From Tetracentron sinense (Eukaryota; Streptophyta; Magnoliopsida; Trochodendrales; Trochodendraceae), in contig CM026560.1 in the NCBI GenBank assembly GCA_015143295.1, forward strand, positions 4,528,501-4,592,500: DNA of 64,000 nt. The letters run 5' to 3'. The position numbers and the translations under genes were made by a program. How positions within the stretch are numbered: the stretch's first letter is position 1; the number at the start of each line of letters is the position of its first letter. This document shows, in pieces, positions 36,228-48,259 of the stretch. The notes below the pieces were generated by a model that saw nothing but the letters and a program-made list of their open reading frames with translations, made no database searches and was not told the DNA's origin.

Positions 36228-37658
36228 TGATCGGTGCTAATTGTTACACATTTATGAACCTTAAACTTCAGTTGTTAATCCCTTTGAGCCGATTTATCCA
36301 ATACGATACTTCACTTGAGTGTATTTATTGTTTTTAGGTTCATGCGAGGAAAAGAAGACAAAAATAATCATTTACAAGCTTTAAAGTCTCTTGTGAATCG
36401 CTACTGAGCAAAGATCCGAGCTAAAGAGAAGTAGAAATGCAAAATCAAGCGTTGTTCGGTGTTCGGGGCATAACTCCTTAACCGTAGCTCCGATTTAGAC
36501 TCATAATATATCAAAACGACCGGCTCGAAAAGCTCTACAACTTCGGTTAAGGAAGTTTGTACAAATTCTGTAACCACTGATTGATCGGAGCCATTTTTAC
36601 CGATCAATCGGCAGAAGCCATTTTGGGAGTTCTGTAACCATCGATCGATCGGCCCCTCTTGGCTGATCGATCGGCGGACGCCGTTTTGGTGATGTTAGAA
36701 AGTGTGAAAATTGGATTTTTGAGCTTGTTTTGGATGTTTCTAAAGCTACACTTCATTGAGACTCTCTCTATAAAAAGGAAAGCATCCTTCCATGAAAAAA
36801 GTTCTAAATTTTGAGATTTGAAAGGGAGAAAGCTCTGGAGATCTGTGAAGGTTGGAGGATGGATTGCTCGAATTCTTCGTACTCATCATTGAAAGCGGTG
36901 TCCCTTGCTCTTACTATGAACTAATTCCTTTTCTAGGGTTTAGATGAAACCCTAGCCAAGTAACTATGTCTCTCTGTACTTTGTTTTAGTTTATTCACTT
37001 GTAAACAATGATTGCATAGTAAGAGGGTTATTCATAACCAGAGTTTATTGATTATATTCGATTTCAGTGTGATTCTATCCTTATCTTAGGTTTTGTTATA
37101 TTGAGATTGAAATCATCCATCTTAATTTTCTGTGATTATTGATGTGGATTTTATGCAATGATTTTTACTGTCGAGGAATTAAATCATATGATATTTTATG
37201 CTAAGGGAAGATGAGTAATTTCATAACCCTAGTTTAGTGTGTATCACTCGTGCTAACCGAAGATAGGATATGCATAGGGTCTAATCCCTTAAATCATTCT
37301 AGATGGATGAGTGGAGTCTTGTAGTCACTCTCTTCCCTATTGTTTACATTGTGATGAACTTGAATAAATGCATTAGGGACCGGTTATGAAGCTAGTGGTG
37401 GATTCGAACACCCTAGATCTTCTCTCACTGATATTTCATCAAAAACTTAGTTTAATTAGTTAAAATAGAATTTGCTAGTTTAATTTTCACTCTTAGGTTA
37501 AAATCAATCCAACCAAATCAACTTGTTACTCATTGACTCACAATTAATCTTGAGATAAAAAAAACCAAACCAGCGCAGTCCTCTGTGGTTCAATACCCCA
37601 TACTAGTCACTGTTCTACGGAATTGTAGCTACTACGAGGTTTATTTAATTGACGATCA
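36228..37658 (+). mobile_element. Athila solo LTR nested in copia integrase
   Basis: It starts TGATCGGTGC and ends GACGATCA, with flanks CATGG (36,223-36,227) and TATGG (37,659-37,663), a target duplication with one change. It is 1,431 bases long, about 60 longer than the LTR at 27,518. The extra length is a second copy of the palindrome-pair unit: 36,568-36,630 and 36,631-36,685. TATAAAAAGG follows at 36,769-36,778. Confidence 0.9.
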
Positions 37659-37663
37659 TATGG

Positions 37664-38480
37664 GTATTGTGTTTATCACACAAAAATGAAGCACCTAATC
37701 TATTTAAGAAATTTTGTAATAGAGTGCAAAATGAAAAGGCTTTGCTATTAATAATATAAGAAGTGATAGAGATAGAGAGTTCAATAATAAGGAGCTTGAG
37801 CTATTTTGTGAAGAAAATATTTTTAACCATAACTTCTCAGCTCTTAAAACTCTACAACAAAATGGAGTTGTTGAAAGGAAGAATAGATCTCTTCAAGAGA
37901 TGGCTAGAACAATGCTAAATGAGCATAAACTTCCTAATTATTTTTGGGTTGAAGCCATCAATACCTCTTGTTATGTTATTAATAGAGTAATCATAAGAAA
38001 CAAATTAATAAAAATCCCTATGAGCTATGGAAAAGAAAATCCCCTAACATTGGATACTTTAAGGTGTTTGGTTGTAAATGCTTTATTCTTAATGACAAAC
38101 ATAACTTAAAGAAATTTGATCTTAAAGCAAATGAAGAAATCTTCCTAGGATATTCAAATAATAGCAAAGCTTATAGAGTGTTTAATAAGAAATCTTTAAT
38201 GGTTGAAGAATCTATTCATGTAGTCTTTGATAAAGCTAATCCATTTGAAAAGACTAATTCAAATAAAGATGATGAAGATAATCAAATTGAGAAAATTTCT
38301 ACAGAAATCTCTAATCTTGAGTTAACTAATCAAGAAAAGGAATAGCTAGAGCATAATGAACCTAATAATGATAATCTTGTTGAAAATGAAGATGATGAAG
38401 AAATTGACATTGAAGAATCAACTAAACTTCCTAAAGCTTGGAAATTAATTAAAGATCATCCTAATGACCTAATCCTTGGT
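37664..38480 (+). pseudogene. Copia integrase, second part (fossil)
   Basis: The core continues after the nested LTR, with the family words NGVVERKNRSLQEMARTML near 37,862 and PNYFWVEAINTSCYVINRV near 37,936. The C-terminal part follows (FGCKCFILND, FLGYSNNSKAYRVFN). An acidic linker to the reverse transcriptase comes last. Broken in a few places. Confidence 0.85.
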
Positions 38481-40083
38481 GACTTGGAAAAGGGAGTTAG
38501 AACAAGAAGAAACTTATGTAATAATCTAGTTTTCCTTTATCAAATTGAACCTAAGAATTCCTATGAAGCTATTGAGGATGAATCTTGGGGCATTGTAATG
38601 CAAGAAGAACTTAACCAATTTGAAAGAAATCAAGTTTGGGATTTAGTACCGAGGCCATATGATAAATCAGTAATTGGTACTAAATGGGTTTTCAGAAATA
38701 AAAAGGATGAATTTGGAAATGTTATTAAAAACAAAGCTAGGTTGGTAGCTCAAGGTTACAACCAAGAAGAGATGATAGATTATGATGAAACCTTCATCCC
38801 GGTTGCTAGACTTGAAGCCATTAGAATGCTACTTGCCTTTGCAAGGTATAAAAACTTCAAGCTATTCCAAATGGATGTAAAAAATGTATTTCTAAATAGA
38901 TTCATTTCAGAAGAAGTCTATATAGAGCAAACCTCCTTGCTTTGAAAACCATAATCTACCCAATCATGTGTATAAATTAACTAAAGTTCTGTATGGATTA
39001 AAACAAGCTCCTAGAGCTTGTTATGAGAGATTAAGTAATTTTTTACTTGATAATAAATTCATAAAAGGAAAAATTGATACAACCTTATTTGTGGAAATAG
39101 AATCAAATGATATGCTTTTAGTTCAAATCTATGTTGATGATATTGTATTTGGTTCTACAAATAAATCTTTCTGTAAAGAGTTTGCTAATGTTATGTAAAA
39201 AGAATTTGAAATGAGCATGATGGGAGAACTAACATTCTTTCTTGGACTTCAAATAAAGCAAACTAAACAAGGAACTTTCATAAATCAAGCTAAGTATACT
39301 AAAGAACTTCTTAAAAAATTTGGTATGGAAAATACCAAAGTAATGGATACTCCTATGAGTCCATTAACCAAACTAGATAAATATGTAAATGACAAAAGTG
39401 TTGATGAAAAGAAATATAGAGGTATGATAGGAAGTCTACTGTACCTAACTGCTAGCAGACTTGACATTATGTTTAGTGTATGCTTATGTGCTAGATTTCA
39501 GTCATGTCCAAAAGAATCTCACTTAGTTGCTGTTAAAAGAATCTTTAGATACTTATTAGTATCAACTGATCTAGGACTTTGGTATCCAAAGAATACTTCA
39601 TTAGAGTTAATAAGCTATTCAGATGCAGACTTTGCCAGATGTAAAATTGATAGAAAAAGTACTAGTGGTACTTATCACTTCGTAGGGTGTTCCCTTGTTT
39701 CATGGTTTAGCAAGAAACAAAATTCTGTGGCTTTATCTACAACTGATTCTGAATATGTAACTGCTGGAAGCTGTTGTACTCAAACTCAATACATGAAATA
39801 ATAGTTAGAAGACTTTAAATTATTTTATTCTAATATTCCAATCAAATGTGATAATACAAGTGTCATATGTATGACTAAAAATCTCATTCAACACTCAAGA
39901 ACTAAACATATTGAAATCAGATATCATTTTATTAGAGATCATGTACAAAATAGGGATGTTGTGTTGGAGTTTGTTGATACAAACAACCAACTTGCCGATA
40001 TATTCACAAAACCCCTTCAACATGATAGGTTTAATACTTTAAGAAAAGAACTAGGTATAGGCAAGCTATCTGAAAATGTTTGA
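38481..40083 (+). pseudogene. Copia reverse transcriptase and RNase H (fossil)
   Basis: The RVT_2 domain runs from about 38,560 (WGIVMQEELNQFERNQVWDL; VIGTKWVFRNK; ARLVAQGYNQEE). It includes LYGLKQAPRA near 38,990 and the catalytic YVDD at 39,129-39,140. RNase H follows, with SYSDADFA near 39,613, a TDSEYV word near 39,745, and the closing ADIFTKPL near 39,993. These words place it in Ty1/copia. Broken in a few places. Confidence 0.9.
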
Positions 40084-40732
40084 AACCAAAGCATAATATA
40101 CAAATGAAATCATCTTATAAGTAAAAGCTTAAAATCTGTTAATATTCAATGAAATTTATTAAAGTATACTTTTAACTGATTAAGAATGATTTATAATAAT
40201 TACAAATATTTATAATGACTAATTGATGTTTTGGAATTTGTGAATAATGTTCAATATGTAGAAAGTTGGGTTTAGAAGAAATCTGAAAAATTTCATAATT
40301 TTTTCTTCTATCCAGTCGATCACCAGGGTGTTCTGATCGACTATATGAGCAATCCAACCGATTAGACAAGTCTTGTAATCGACTAGATAAGTGTAAAATG
40401 TGTTTGTTTATGCTGAAATCATTTCAAACAGTTTTTTCTTCTATTTAGTTGATCACCAGAGTGTTATGATCGACTACATGAACAATCCAGCTTATCAGAC
40501 AAGTCTTGTAATCGACTAGATAGTGTAAATTTTTTTAAAAAAAATTTGTGTCCTACCTATAAATACCCCGAAATCCCCAATCTGCCCATTTACTTTAAAC
40601 TTTCTCTGTTGCTACCCGCATTCGCCTCTTCCCTCGAAAACCTTCTCTACTCCATTTCATCTTCTCTAAACCTCAAAAATCTCTCTAAAACTTTTTGCAA
40701 TCTACTCCAATTGATTCCAAATCGTATTCCCA
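40084..40732 (+). promoter_or_regulatory. Internal TATA region before the extra copia ORF
   Basis: This gap between RNase H and the 3' ORF carries two clusters of LTR-type words: CTATCCAGTCGATCACC at 40,311-40,327 with its partner AATCGACTAGATAAG, and a second cluster at 40,440-40,520. They resemble the U3 clusters of the same element's LTR. A clean TATAAATA box follows at 40,558-40,565, then a CT-rich leader, and the ATG of the extra ORF lies about 170 bases on. The layout suggests a separate transcript for that ORF. Confidence 0.5.
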
Positions 40733-41111
40733 ATGGTGAGAACAAAGAATACTGAAGAAGGGTCAAGCCCTAAAAGACAAAGATGCTCAAGAGAAGCTTC
40801 TGTTGAAAATGAACCTCAAGCTTCGTGCTTCAAGACAAGGAAGGCTGCAAAGAGATACAGAGATATCATCCATTCCCGTCGTATAGTATATGGTAAGTTT
40901 CTTGATTCTACTGTTCTAGAAGAATGGGGCTTAGGTCACATCTGTGAGCTCTTCGAAGCTCTTGGATGGCTCCATCTCCTCGAATTCAAGGGACCTCTGT
41001 ATCCTGAACTCGTGAAACTCTTCTATTCCCATCTTCATTTCAGTTCTTCCAAAAATTCTTTCACCTCCTTTGTCTGTAGAAAGAACATCTCTCTATCCAT
41101 TGAAGAAATTA

Positions 41112-43481
41112 TGTCGCGCCCCAAAACCCCACCTAGGAGAATATGAAGTCTCGGCACGTGACTTATTTAATAATTCATCCTGTTAGAAGCAATTAAGGCA
41201 TCCTAAAATACGGATATAAATTTTTTTCTTCAATTAGACCATCAACTAAAATCCAAACTCCATAATGCAATTGAAAAGTAATAAATCCTGGTCACCCATC
41301 CTGACCATAATCATAAAAACTAAACTAACATTCATCTCTATAAAATTTATTAAAGTCTCTCGAAAGTTAAATAACCAACAAATAACTTCAATAATAGGGT
41401 CATCGATCAAGGTCCCTTTCTTCCTCCGGATAGTCACCTTCGGGTTCCTCGATGTACTCCTCTTCTTCCCAAGGTCCGGACGCACAAATATCAAAACCTA
41501 AACCTGCTGACAACAAAAGTCATCGATTGAGTAACGAGATACTCCGCATATATAACAGATCATAATAAATAATATAATGAATAATATTTTGCATGCATTT
41601 CATCACTTCATACATCAGTTTACATATATAATCAGAATGCGGAAAATAAACATGTATATTATGTCAATTTCTTTCTTTATTTTCTTATTTTTCATATTTC
41701 ATATATTATCATCTCATCAATACACATTCACTTACATTTGTAATAAATTAACCGTATAAGGAAAGGGGTTACTATACTTTACTTTACCGAGATACCACCC
41801 TTCGTACATTATCCGGCACGGACGGCTTATTACATTTTTCGGTACGACAGCTTACTTACTTTGGCATACATCTTGCCCTGCTGGTAGTATCCGGTGGTGC
41901 AAAACACATACATGCATTATCGTTTTCGTGTATCTTTCTTTCTTTCTTTCTTACTTTACTTTCAGTCTTATTTAAAATCTTATTAAGGTATTTAATTCTC
42001 TCTTCTTACTTTTACATATTTTTCATTTGTGAGTGCACTATGATATACCTCTTGTTTAAATTACACATAAGACTAACCGTCAAGGGCCATACGACATCTC
42101 ACTATAGCGTCTCATCCACTATGTTAACCAGGCCTAGGCAAGCTTGACTTTCATCAGAAGTTCGTTTACTCAATGGTATATCATGTATTGAGAAGTATAA
42201 TAGAAATACACAACCTCTCACATTTCCTATGATTCGACAATCAAACATCACAGTTGCTATTAAATTATTCATAAATCATGATCTAATTAAATATCAAAAA
42301 CTCCTTTTTTTTGTTTAATCATGATCAATATCCTAATTATAACACTTTTCATCAATAATAAATTATCATGAATTTTAAACATAAAATTAAACTCACATAT
42401 CATTAAGATACTATAATTAAATCCTCTATTCAATTCCATCCATCATCCCATTCTCCTCATAAATCCACATATTTCAAATAACTTTTTCAATCCCCTTGTT
42501 GAATCATAATTAATTTAAACATAGTTTTTCGCATCATAATTTAACGATTCAAGAATAATGAAACAATATCATAAATAAATGCTTCATATCCTATTTTAAC
42601 GATTCAAGAATAATGAAACAATATCATAAATAGGTTCTTCACATCTTATTTTAACCATCAAAGAATAATAAACTGAAATCATAGATATAGTTCTTCACAT
42701 CCTATTTTAATCATCCACGAATAATAAACTGAGATCATAAATATGGATCTTCACATCCTATTTTAACCATCCAAGAATAATAAACTGAGATCATAATATG
42801 GTTCTTCACATCCTATTTTAACCATCCAAGAATAATAAACTGAGATCATAATTATGGTTCTTCACATCCTATTTATTCCAACATCCTTACTTATGTTTCC
42901 TCCTTTTAATTTATCATTTAGGTTAACTATTCAAAATATTGAATACTAGATCTGTTATTTACCTCATTTAATCGTCTCCCTACGATCTATCGCTTGCGAA
43001 TAGAGTTCTATCTTGATCTTCACGCATCTTTTCTCATTTTTCTGATCAAATCTTTAAACTCCTTCAGTTTTCCTCTTTTTGATCTCTTAGAAACTCTCCC
43101 TTTTCTCTCTTTTAGGTTTAGAAGCCTTTAGAAACCCTAACTCCCAAGTTGGAGAGTTATTTATAGGGTCTGGGGACCCTAGGGAGTTAAAAAAGTCAAA
43201 AAATCGTGTCAACATGGAATTTCCCGCGTCGAGCGATCGATCGATCGATCGGCGGCGCCAATCCCCATTTTTTTAAACTTTTGCTACTTTTTATCCTTCT
43301 TTTATTTCATACAATTTATTTCTCCAAACAAGCTAAATTGAATGAAATAAATGGGTTTTCTTATTCGAGATTTTTAACACATTAATTTCTCATAGGTTTG
43401 AAACATAATTCAAGCACATAAATCTAAAAAAAAATTAAATCATATAACCTGAAAACAAGGAATTTAATTTAGGGCATTACA
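41112..43481 (-). mobile_element. Tekay-like solo LTR nested in the copia 3' ORF
   Basis: On the plus strand it reads TGTCGCGCCCC...GGGCATTACA, with perfect target duplications AATTA at 41,107-41,111 and 43,482-43,486. The TGTCGCGCCCCAAAA end is shared with the Tekay LTR at 59,036, so in coding sense it lies on the minus strand. The stretch 42,590-42,870 holds about five degenerate copies of a ~60-base unit (ATCCTATTTTAACCATCCAAG...AATAATAAACTGAGATCATAA). A GATCGATCGATCGATCG run at 43,235-43,251 is upstream of a minus-strand TATAAATA (about 43,156-43,163). Length 2,370. Confidence 0.9.
42590..42890. repeat. Degenerate tandem repeat, about 58-62 bases per unit
   Basis: About five units lie inside the solo LTR. 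Each contains CACATCCTATTTTAACCATC and AATAATAAACTGAGATCATA with point and length differences. This is an LTR-internal expansion. Confidence 0.8.
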
Positions 43482-44973
43482 AATTACTTCAATTCTTGCT
43501 CTTCCTGCTGGGAACATTGAAATGTTCGCCTCCAAAGAATGGTCAATCCATCCTGGATTCAACCCCATTGAAGCTTTAAAGCTAATGTGCTCCAATAAGG
43601 ACATTTCTCAAGCTTCCCTTCCTTCTCTTAACAGTCTCACACTAGATGCCAGACTGATTCACCACATTATATCTTACAATATTCTTCCAAGGAAAAGTAG
43701 CCGAAATTACCTATCCTATTTTGATATTTTCTTGATCTGGTGTATTCTAACCACCCAACCATTTGATCTCTGCTATCTTATCTTCCATAACATGGTTAAA
43801 TGTGTCCCAAAGAAAAATGCATGTCTGCCTTATGGCTAGCTCCTAACTCATATCTTCAAACATTTTGAACTCTCTTTTGACTCTACCTTATAGGTTATTT
43901 ATCCTTCCCATTATGATATCTACAGTCCTACCACTCTTGTTAAGATGGGATATCAATGGGAGAAGGATCTACAGAAATGGATTCCCAAGACCTCTGCTTC
44001 TCAACCTTCCACATCTACTGCTCCAGCACCCTCTTCTGTTCCACTTACTTCTGACCTTCCTTTTGATCCTCCTTTGGAGCATTCTCTTCCTTCTAATCCT
44101 CCCATTCTGTCTCCAGCTAGAGCTCCTCCTCTTTCTACTATCTCTTCTCCCTTTAGGGCTTCCCCTCCTCATTTTGAGGTTGGTGGCTCTTCAGCTCAGC
44201 CTGAGCTTCCTCATAGGCCCTCTGTTCATGATGATCTTCTCAGCCTTATGATGGGGAAACTCGACTCTTTGAGCTTTGGGATGATAAGCTTCCAATATGA
44301 GATCAGAGAGAGATTGGACTCTCAGGAAGCTCAAGCCTCTGGGATGCAGACTGAAGTGCGAGACCGATTGGCATATCTTGAGGGCTCCTCAGTAGATTTT
44401 AGATCTGAAATCAGAGAAAGGATTTCCTCTATTGAGTCTTCCATAGCAGCTCTGCACTCGAATTTGAGAGAGAGATCAGATGGTTCTGACTCCATCTTGG
44501 GGGCTATCAACATGGATACTTCGGTAACTAAAAATAGAGTTGGCACTGCCACTACTCTAATTCAGCGGCTTGAAGTTGATCAAATGGAAAAATTTATAAA
44601 GCTTGAAAAAGCAGCCACTATTATCCAGGGTCAAGCCGAGTCCTCAGCTTTGCAACTGAAGACTCAAGGTAAACTGCTCTTGGATATGGCTGAACAAGAT
44701 TCCCTGTCAGCTACTATCAATTTGGGAGCTATCTCTGAGCTTAAGAAGATCAACAATTTTCTGGTGAGCTTGGCTTCCGGCACCCCTCAAGGCCCTCCTC
44801 AAGACAAAGGCAAGCAGCCAATACAAAGAGAAGAAGTCCCTTCTAAGGGTGATTCTAAGGGTGAACCAATCATCTCTCATCCTTCATCTGATGAAGATAA
44901 AAATCCAACCCTCATCTCTAGTTCTACCTCTAATGATTCCGATGACTCCTCCAATAGCTCCAGTAGTCAATAA

Positions 44974-45484
44974 GACTCCATGTACATGGCCATCAAGAAC
45001 AAGAAGAAGAAGAAGAAGAAGTCTACTTAGAGTTCCTTAGCTGCTGTTCTAGGTGCTGTTCTTTCTTTTATTTTGTTGCCTTATTGTTTTTTTTTATGAT
45101 GTCAAGGGGGAGAAAATGAAATGTGATGTGATGATATGATATATATATATATATATATATATGAATTTTTTTTTTTTTTTTATATATATGAAATTCATGA
45201 ATCTTTTTTGATATCTCTCTCTTATGTTGTTATACTTTAATTCAACTTGAAATATCATCGAACTTCTCTTGATTCTTATAAATTAAATAAATTCCCTTTG
45301 TCGAATTTCTGTTGGTATTTAAAAGAAGATATAAATGAATTCCTTTGTGGAACTTCTCTTGGTTCTAAACTACTTGTTTTTACTTATATACATATGCTTA
45401 GGGGGAGCTCTCCTCAAAATTTTTATGGAAAATATATGTTGAGGGGGAGCTTAACTCATCTCATTCCATTATTTGTGTCATCAT
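44974..45484 (+). other. Copia 3' untranslated region with AT and T runs
   Basis: Non-coding. An AAG run lies near 45,000, an AT dinucleotide run at 45,139-45,162, and a T run at 45,166-45,180. Two GGGGGAG words (45,402 and 45,441) precede the 3' LTR, as in other copia elements. Confidence 0.6.
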
Positions 45485-45499
45485 AAAAAATGGGGAAAT
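45485..45499 (+). promoter_or_regulatory. Polypurine tract of the copia element
   Basis: AAAAAATGGGGAAAT ends directly at the 3' LTR start. It is where plus-strand DNA synthesis is primed in this family. Confidence 0.7.
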
Positions 45500-47269
45500 T
45501 GATAGCCTAAAGGTTACAACCGTGTGACCTTCATTAATTTTGATGATAACATAAATAATGAAATGACTCTTGAGATACTAATGTCTACCATGAGCATCAT
45601 TGTCTATGGTATTCAAGAGATAAAGAATTCACTTCAAGCAAGATTCAAGAACCTTTACAAGATCAATTCAAAGTAATGATGACAATTCCAAATCAAAGCC
45701 TCAAGAAAATATTCATCTATAAGCAAAAAGGATTCTGGAAGATTGTCTTTGCGGCACTACTACTGAAGACCAAAGAAGCAAAGGATAAAATCCATCAAGG
45801 TCTAAGAATAGGTAGTTAGTGGTCTATCTAGGATATTTTTTGTAAAAATCCTCTAGTGGTGATTTGGTGAAAAGCTCAAAATACCTTAGATTGACCATAG
45901 GTTCCTTAAACAAATATAAAAATATAATTAAGGACCTTAAAACATGATCATCTTTCTCATAAAGATTAAGTACAAAACCTTGGAATCAAATCCTATCTTA
46001 AAGGTTTTCAAAAATAGATTCTGCAAAGAAAATGGTCTATCCAGTCGATCAGATAGACCATCCAGTTGATCAGGCAGACCATCCAGTCGATCAGGCAAGT
46101 CCTGTAATCGACTGGATAGAACAAATTTTGTCAAAATTTGTCTACATGTATTAATCAAGTTGAAACTCATTATGAATCCATATTAGATCATTCAAAAGAT
46201 CATTATGAGATGTTAATCATGTTTACTTAATATGTTAAAAGACTTTGGAAATCATGCAAATCATTAAAGTCTAAGAAAACCAAAATCTAAATCTTTTTTG
46301 GTCTATCCAGCCGATCAGGAGGACCATCTCAGGTGGTCCATCCAGTCGATCACACAACCCTTTTAATCGATTGGATAGAACAAAATGCATAAAAATTTGT
46401 TTTTACCAACTAGTCGATCAAATGATTGATCCAACCGATCTGGTGACCATCCAGCCGATTAGAGGACTTTTCTAATCGACTGGATAACCTGAAAAAAAAT
46501 TTGAAACTCGCCTTTAATGCTCAACGGCTATATTAATAACGGATGATTTTTCATTTAATGCTCATCAACGGTAATAAATATTAGAAAACTATAAAAAGAG
46601 ATGATCTTTAAATCAAAATTAGAGACAACAAGCTAAACATTACACTGTTCTATTGATCAATCATTCACTTGAGCTAAAAATCCCAATCTTGAGAAATGGT
46701 ACTCTGTTTTTCTCTTTGAGCTGAATCCAAATCATTTACTTGAGAGATTTTATAGAGTTTGGTATTCAATTCAAATCTAAATCATAAGGAGTTCTTTATT
46801 TCGGATTGTAAATCCAAAACCTCCATTTCTATCAGTCAAGAACTTGTGTGTTCTTGCAGTGAAATTGTTGCTTCGTTTTTGTCAGAGAGGGCTGTGCTCT
46901 GACGGTGATAGGTTTCATCCTGGCCTGAAGAGGGATTGTAAGGTTGCATCTCAACCAGAAGAGAGATTGTAAAAGGTTTTAAGCTTCATCGGTGAAGGAT
47001 CTTGTACGATCGTGGATCGTAGTGGAACCTCTTACGGTTTGCAGAGGCGAGGAGTAGGCTGGAGATTGCCAAACCTCGTTAAAAACTGAGTTTGCAATTC
47101 CTTTTCTCTCTTCTATCTTTTAGATTATCTTCATATTAGATTTCTATATTATCTGTTAGCTTCATTTTCCTTTGATTTTAAAATTTCGCATTAAAAGGGA
47201 TAACAAGTTTTAAATCTGTCATTGACCCTATTCACCCCGCCCCCCTCTAGGGTCCATATCTGGGCAACA
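45500..47269 (+). repeat. 3' LTR of the Sirevirus-like element
   Basis: It starts TGATAGCCTAAAGG and ends TCTGGGCAACA, followed by the GATGT target copy. The palindrome-word clusters of the 5' LTR recur at 46,036-46,125 and 46,300-46,485. A CTATAAAAAG box follows near 46,589. The length equals that of the 5' LTR. Confidence 0.9.
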
Positions 47270-47274
47270 GATGT

Positions 47275-47715
47275 CTCTTATGGGGGGGGGGGGGGGAGAT
47301 TTATGATGAAGAGTGAAAGCATGTGAACTGTTTGAAAATCTAAGTGAAAATTTTCAACATCATGCTTCCAACAGTCGTTCTAAGAGACAACCCTCCACCT
47401 CCAATCCTAAGAGATGCATTTATGAAGTAGACACTTCTATTGATGTCTCATTAAAAGTGGATGAGTTGTCTCGCAAGTTAGACCAACTCATAGCTGCAAG
47501 GCCAGCTTCCTATAGACCTACTCATCTTCCTCCCAATCCTAATAAGGTCTGTGCCTTATGTTCCAGCCCTGCACATTACATCCATGATTGTCCATCGGCT
47601 GCCCAATTTCTGGAATTTGTCCAAGAGCATGCTAATGTTGCATATACTCACTTGAGTAATGATTACTACTCTAATACATATAACTCAGGGTGGAGAAATC
47701 ATCCAAATTTCTCAT
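47275..47715 (+). pseudogene. Athila gag, second part (fossil)
   Basis: Resumes after the copia element. Words KACELFENLSENFQHHAS, then VCALCSSPAHYIHDCPS (a knuckle-like Cys/His cluster near 47,550) and NTYNSGWRNHPNFS are hallmark Athila gag phrases. A 15-G run sits at 47,282-47,296 just inside the junction. Confidence 0.9.
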
Positions 47716-48259
47716 AGCAGCCCCAAGCTCAAGAGAGCACTTTTCTCCAAGCTCAAGGAAACTCCTTCTCCCAACCTCAAGGGCCGAATGTTTGACCTTT
47801 TCAAAATCAGCCCAACTATCATCCTCCCCAACAACAACAATTCCAACACTCAACTCCTCCCCTTCAAAGGAACTCATCTTTCGAGGAGAAAGTGTTGAAT
47901 GCTCTAAAAGGGTTAGAGGCCAACACCCAACTACTGCACTCTCAATCTCAATCTATCTAGAGGCTTGAATCCCAAGTGGGACAATTAGCTAATGCTATAT
48001 ACAAGAGAGAAGAAGGGAAGCTTCTAAGCCAACCAGTGATCAACCGTAGGGGTGTAAACATGATTGATGATGCTCAACACAATAAAATTATCGTGAGCAC
48101 GTTCTTGCCATTACCACTCTAAGGAGTGGGAAGGTAGTTGATAACCAGGTTTGGGAGGAGAAGGGTGAAGAAAAAGAGGTTATGGTGGAGCCAACAAAAT
48201 CCAAAGGAGAGGGGGTGAGTGTCTCTGAGAATGACCAAGGTCTTTCCTCATCTTTATCT
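47716..48259 (+). pseudogene. Athila gag-protease linker (fossil)
   Basis: This is Gln/Pro/Ser-rich low-complexity coding remnant (words such as LEANTQLLHSQSQSI) followed by an acidic stretch. In Athila it links gag and protease. Broken. Confidence 0.6.

Larger units (their letters stand above)
40733..44973 (+). pseudogene. Extra 3' ORF of the Sirevirus-like element (fossil)
   Basis: Start ATG at 40,733 (MVRTKNTEEGSSPKRQR, a basic N-terminus). The first globular part (IHSRRIVYGKFLD, LGHICELFEALGW) resembles proteins annotated in plants as putative plant transposon protein. A solo LTR sits in it at 41,112-43,481. After 43,500 the globular part continues (LDARLIHHIISYNILPRKSS), followed by a Pro/Ser-rich stretch (about 43,990-44,190), heptad-like sequence likely to form a coiled coil (about 44,240-44,760), and an acidic Ser-rich tail. 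Sireviruses are known for a coiled-coil, env-like ORF in this position. I see no clear membrane segment or signal peptide, so I would not call it an envelope. Broken, few breaks. Confidence 0.65.
29879..47269 (+). mobile_element. Sirevirus-like Ty1/copia element with three nested solo LTRs (fossil)
   Basis: The 5' LTR (29,879-31,648) and 3' LTR (45,500-47,269) are both 1,770 bases. Perfect target duplications GATGT lie at 29,874-29,878 and 47,270-47,274. Internal order: initiator-Met tRNA primer site, gag, protease, integrase, reverse transcriptase, RNase H, then an extra 3' ORF with its own TATA-like region. It is interrupted at 31,828, 36,228 and 41,112 by three solo LTRs. Without them it would be about 11.4 kb, which suits Sireviruses with an extra ORF. 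The LTRs differ by eye at about 7 per 100 bases, suggesting a few million years. Broken in many places. Confidence 0.9.

Noticed and set aside
43945-44973. The long open frame as a host gene
   Set aside because: It lies between the copia pol and the 3' LTR of an element with perfect target duplications, so it belongs to the element.
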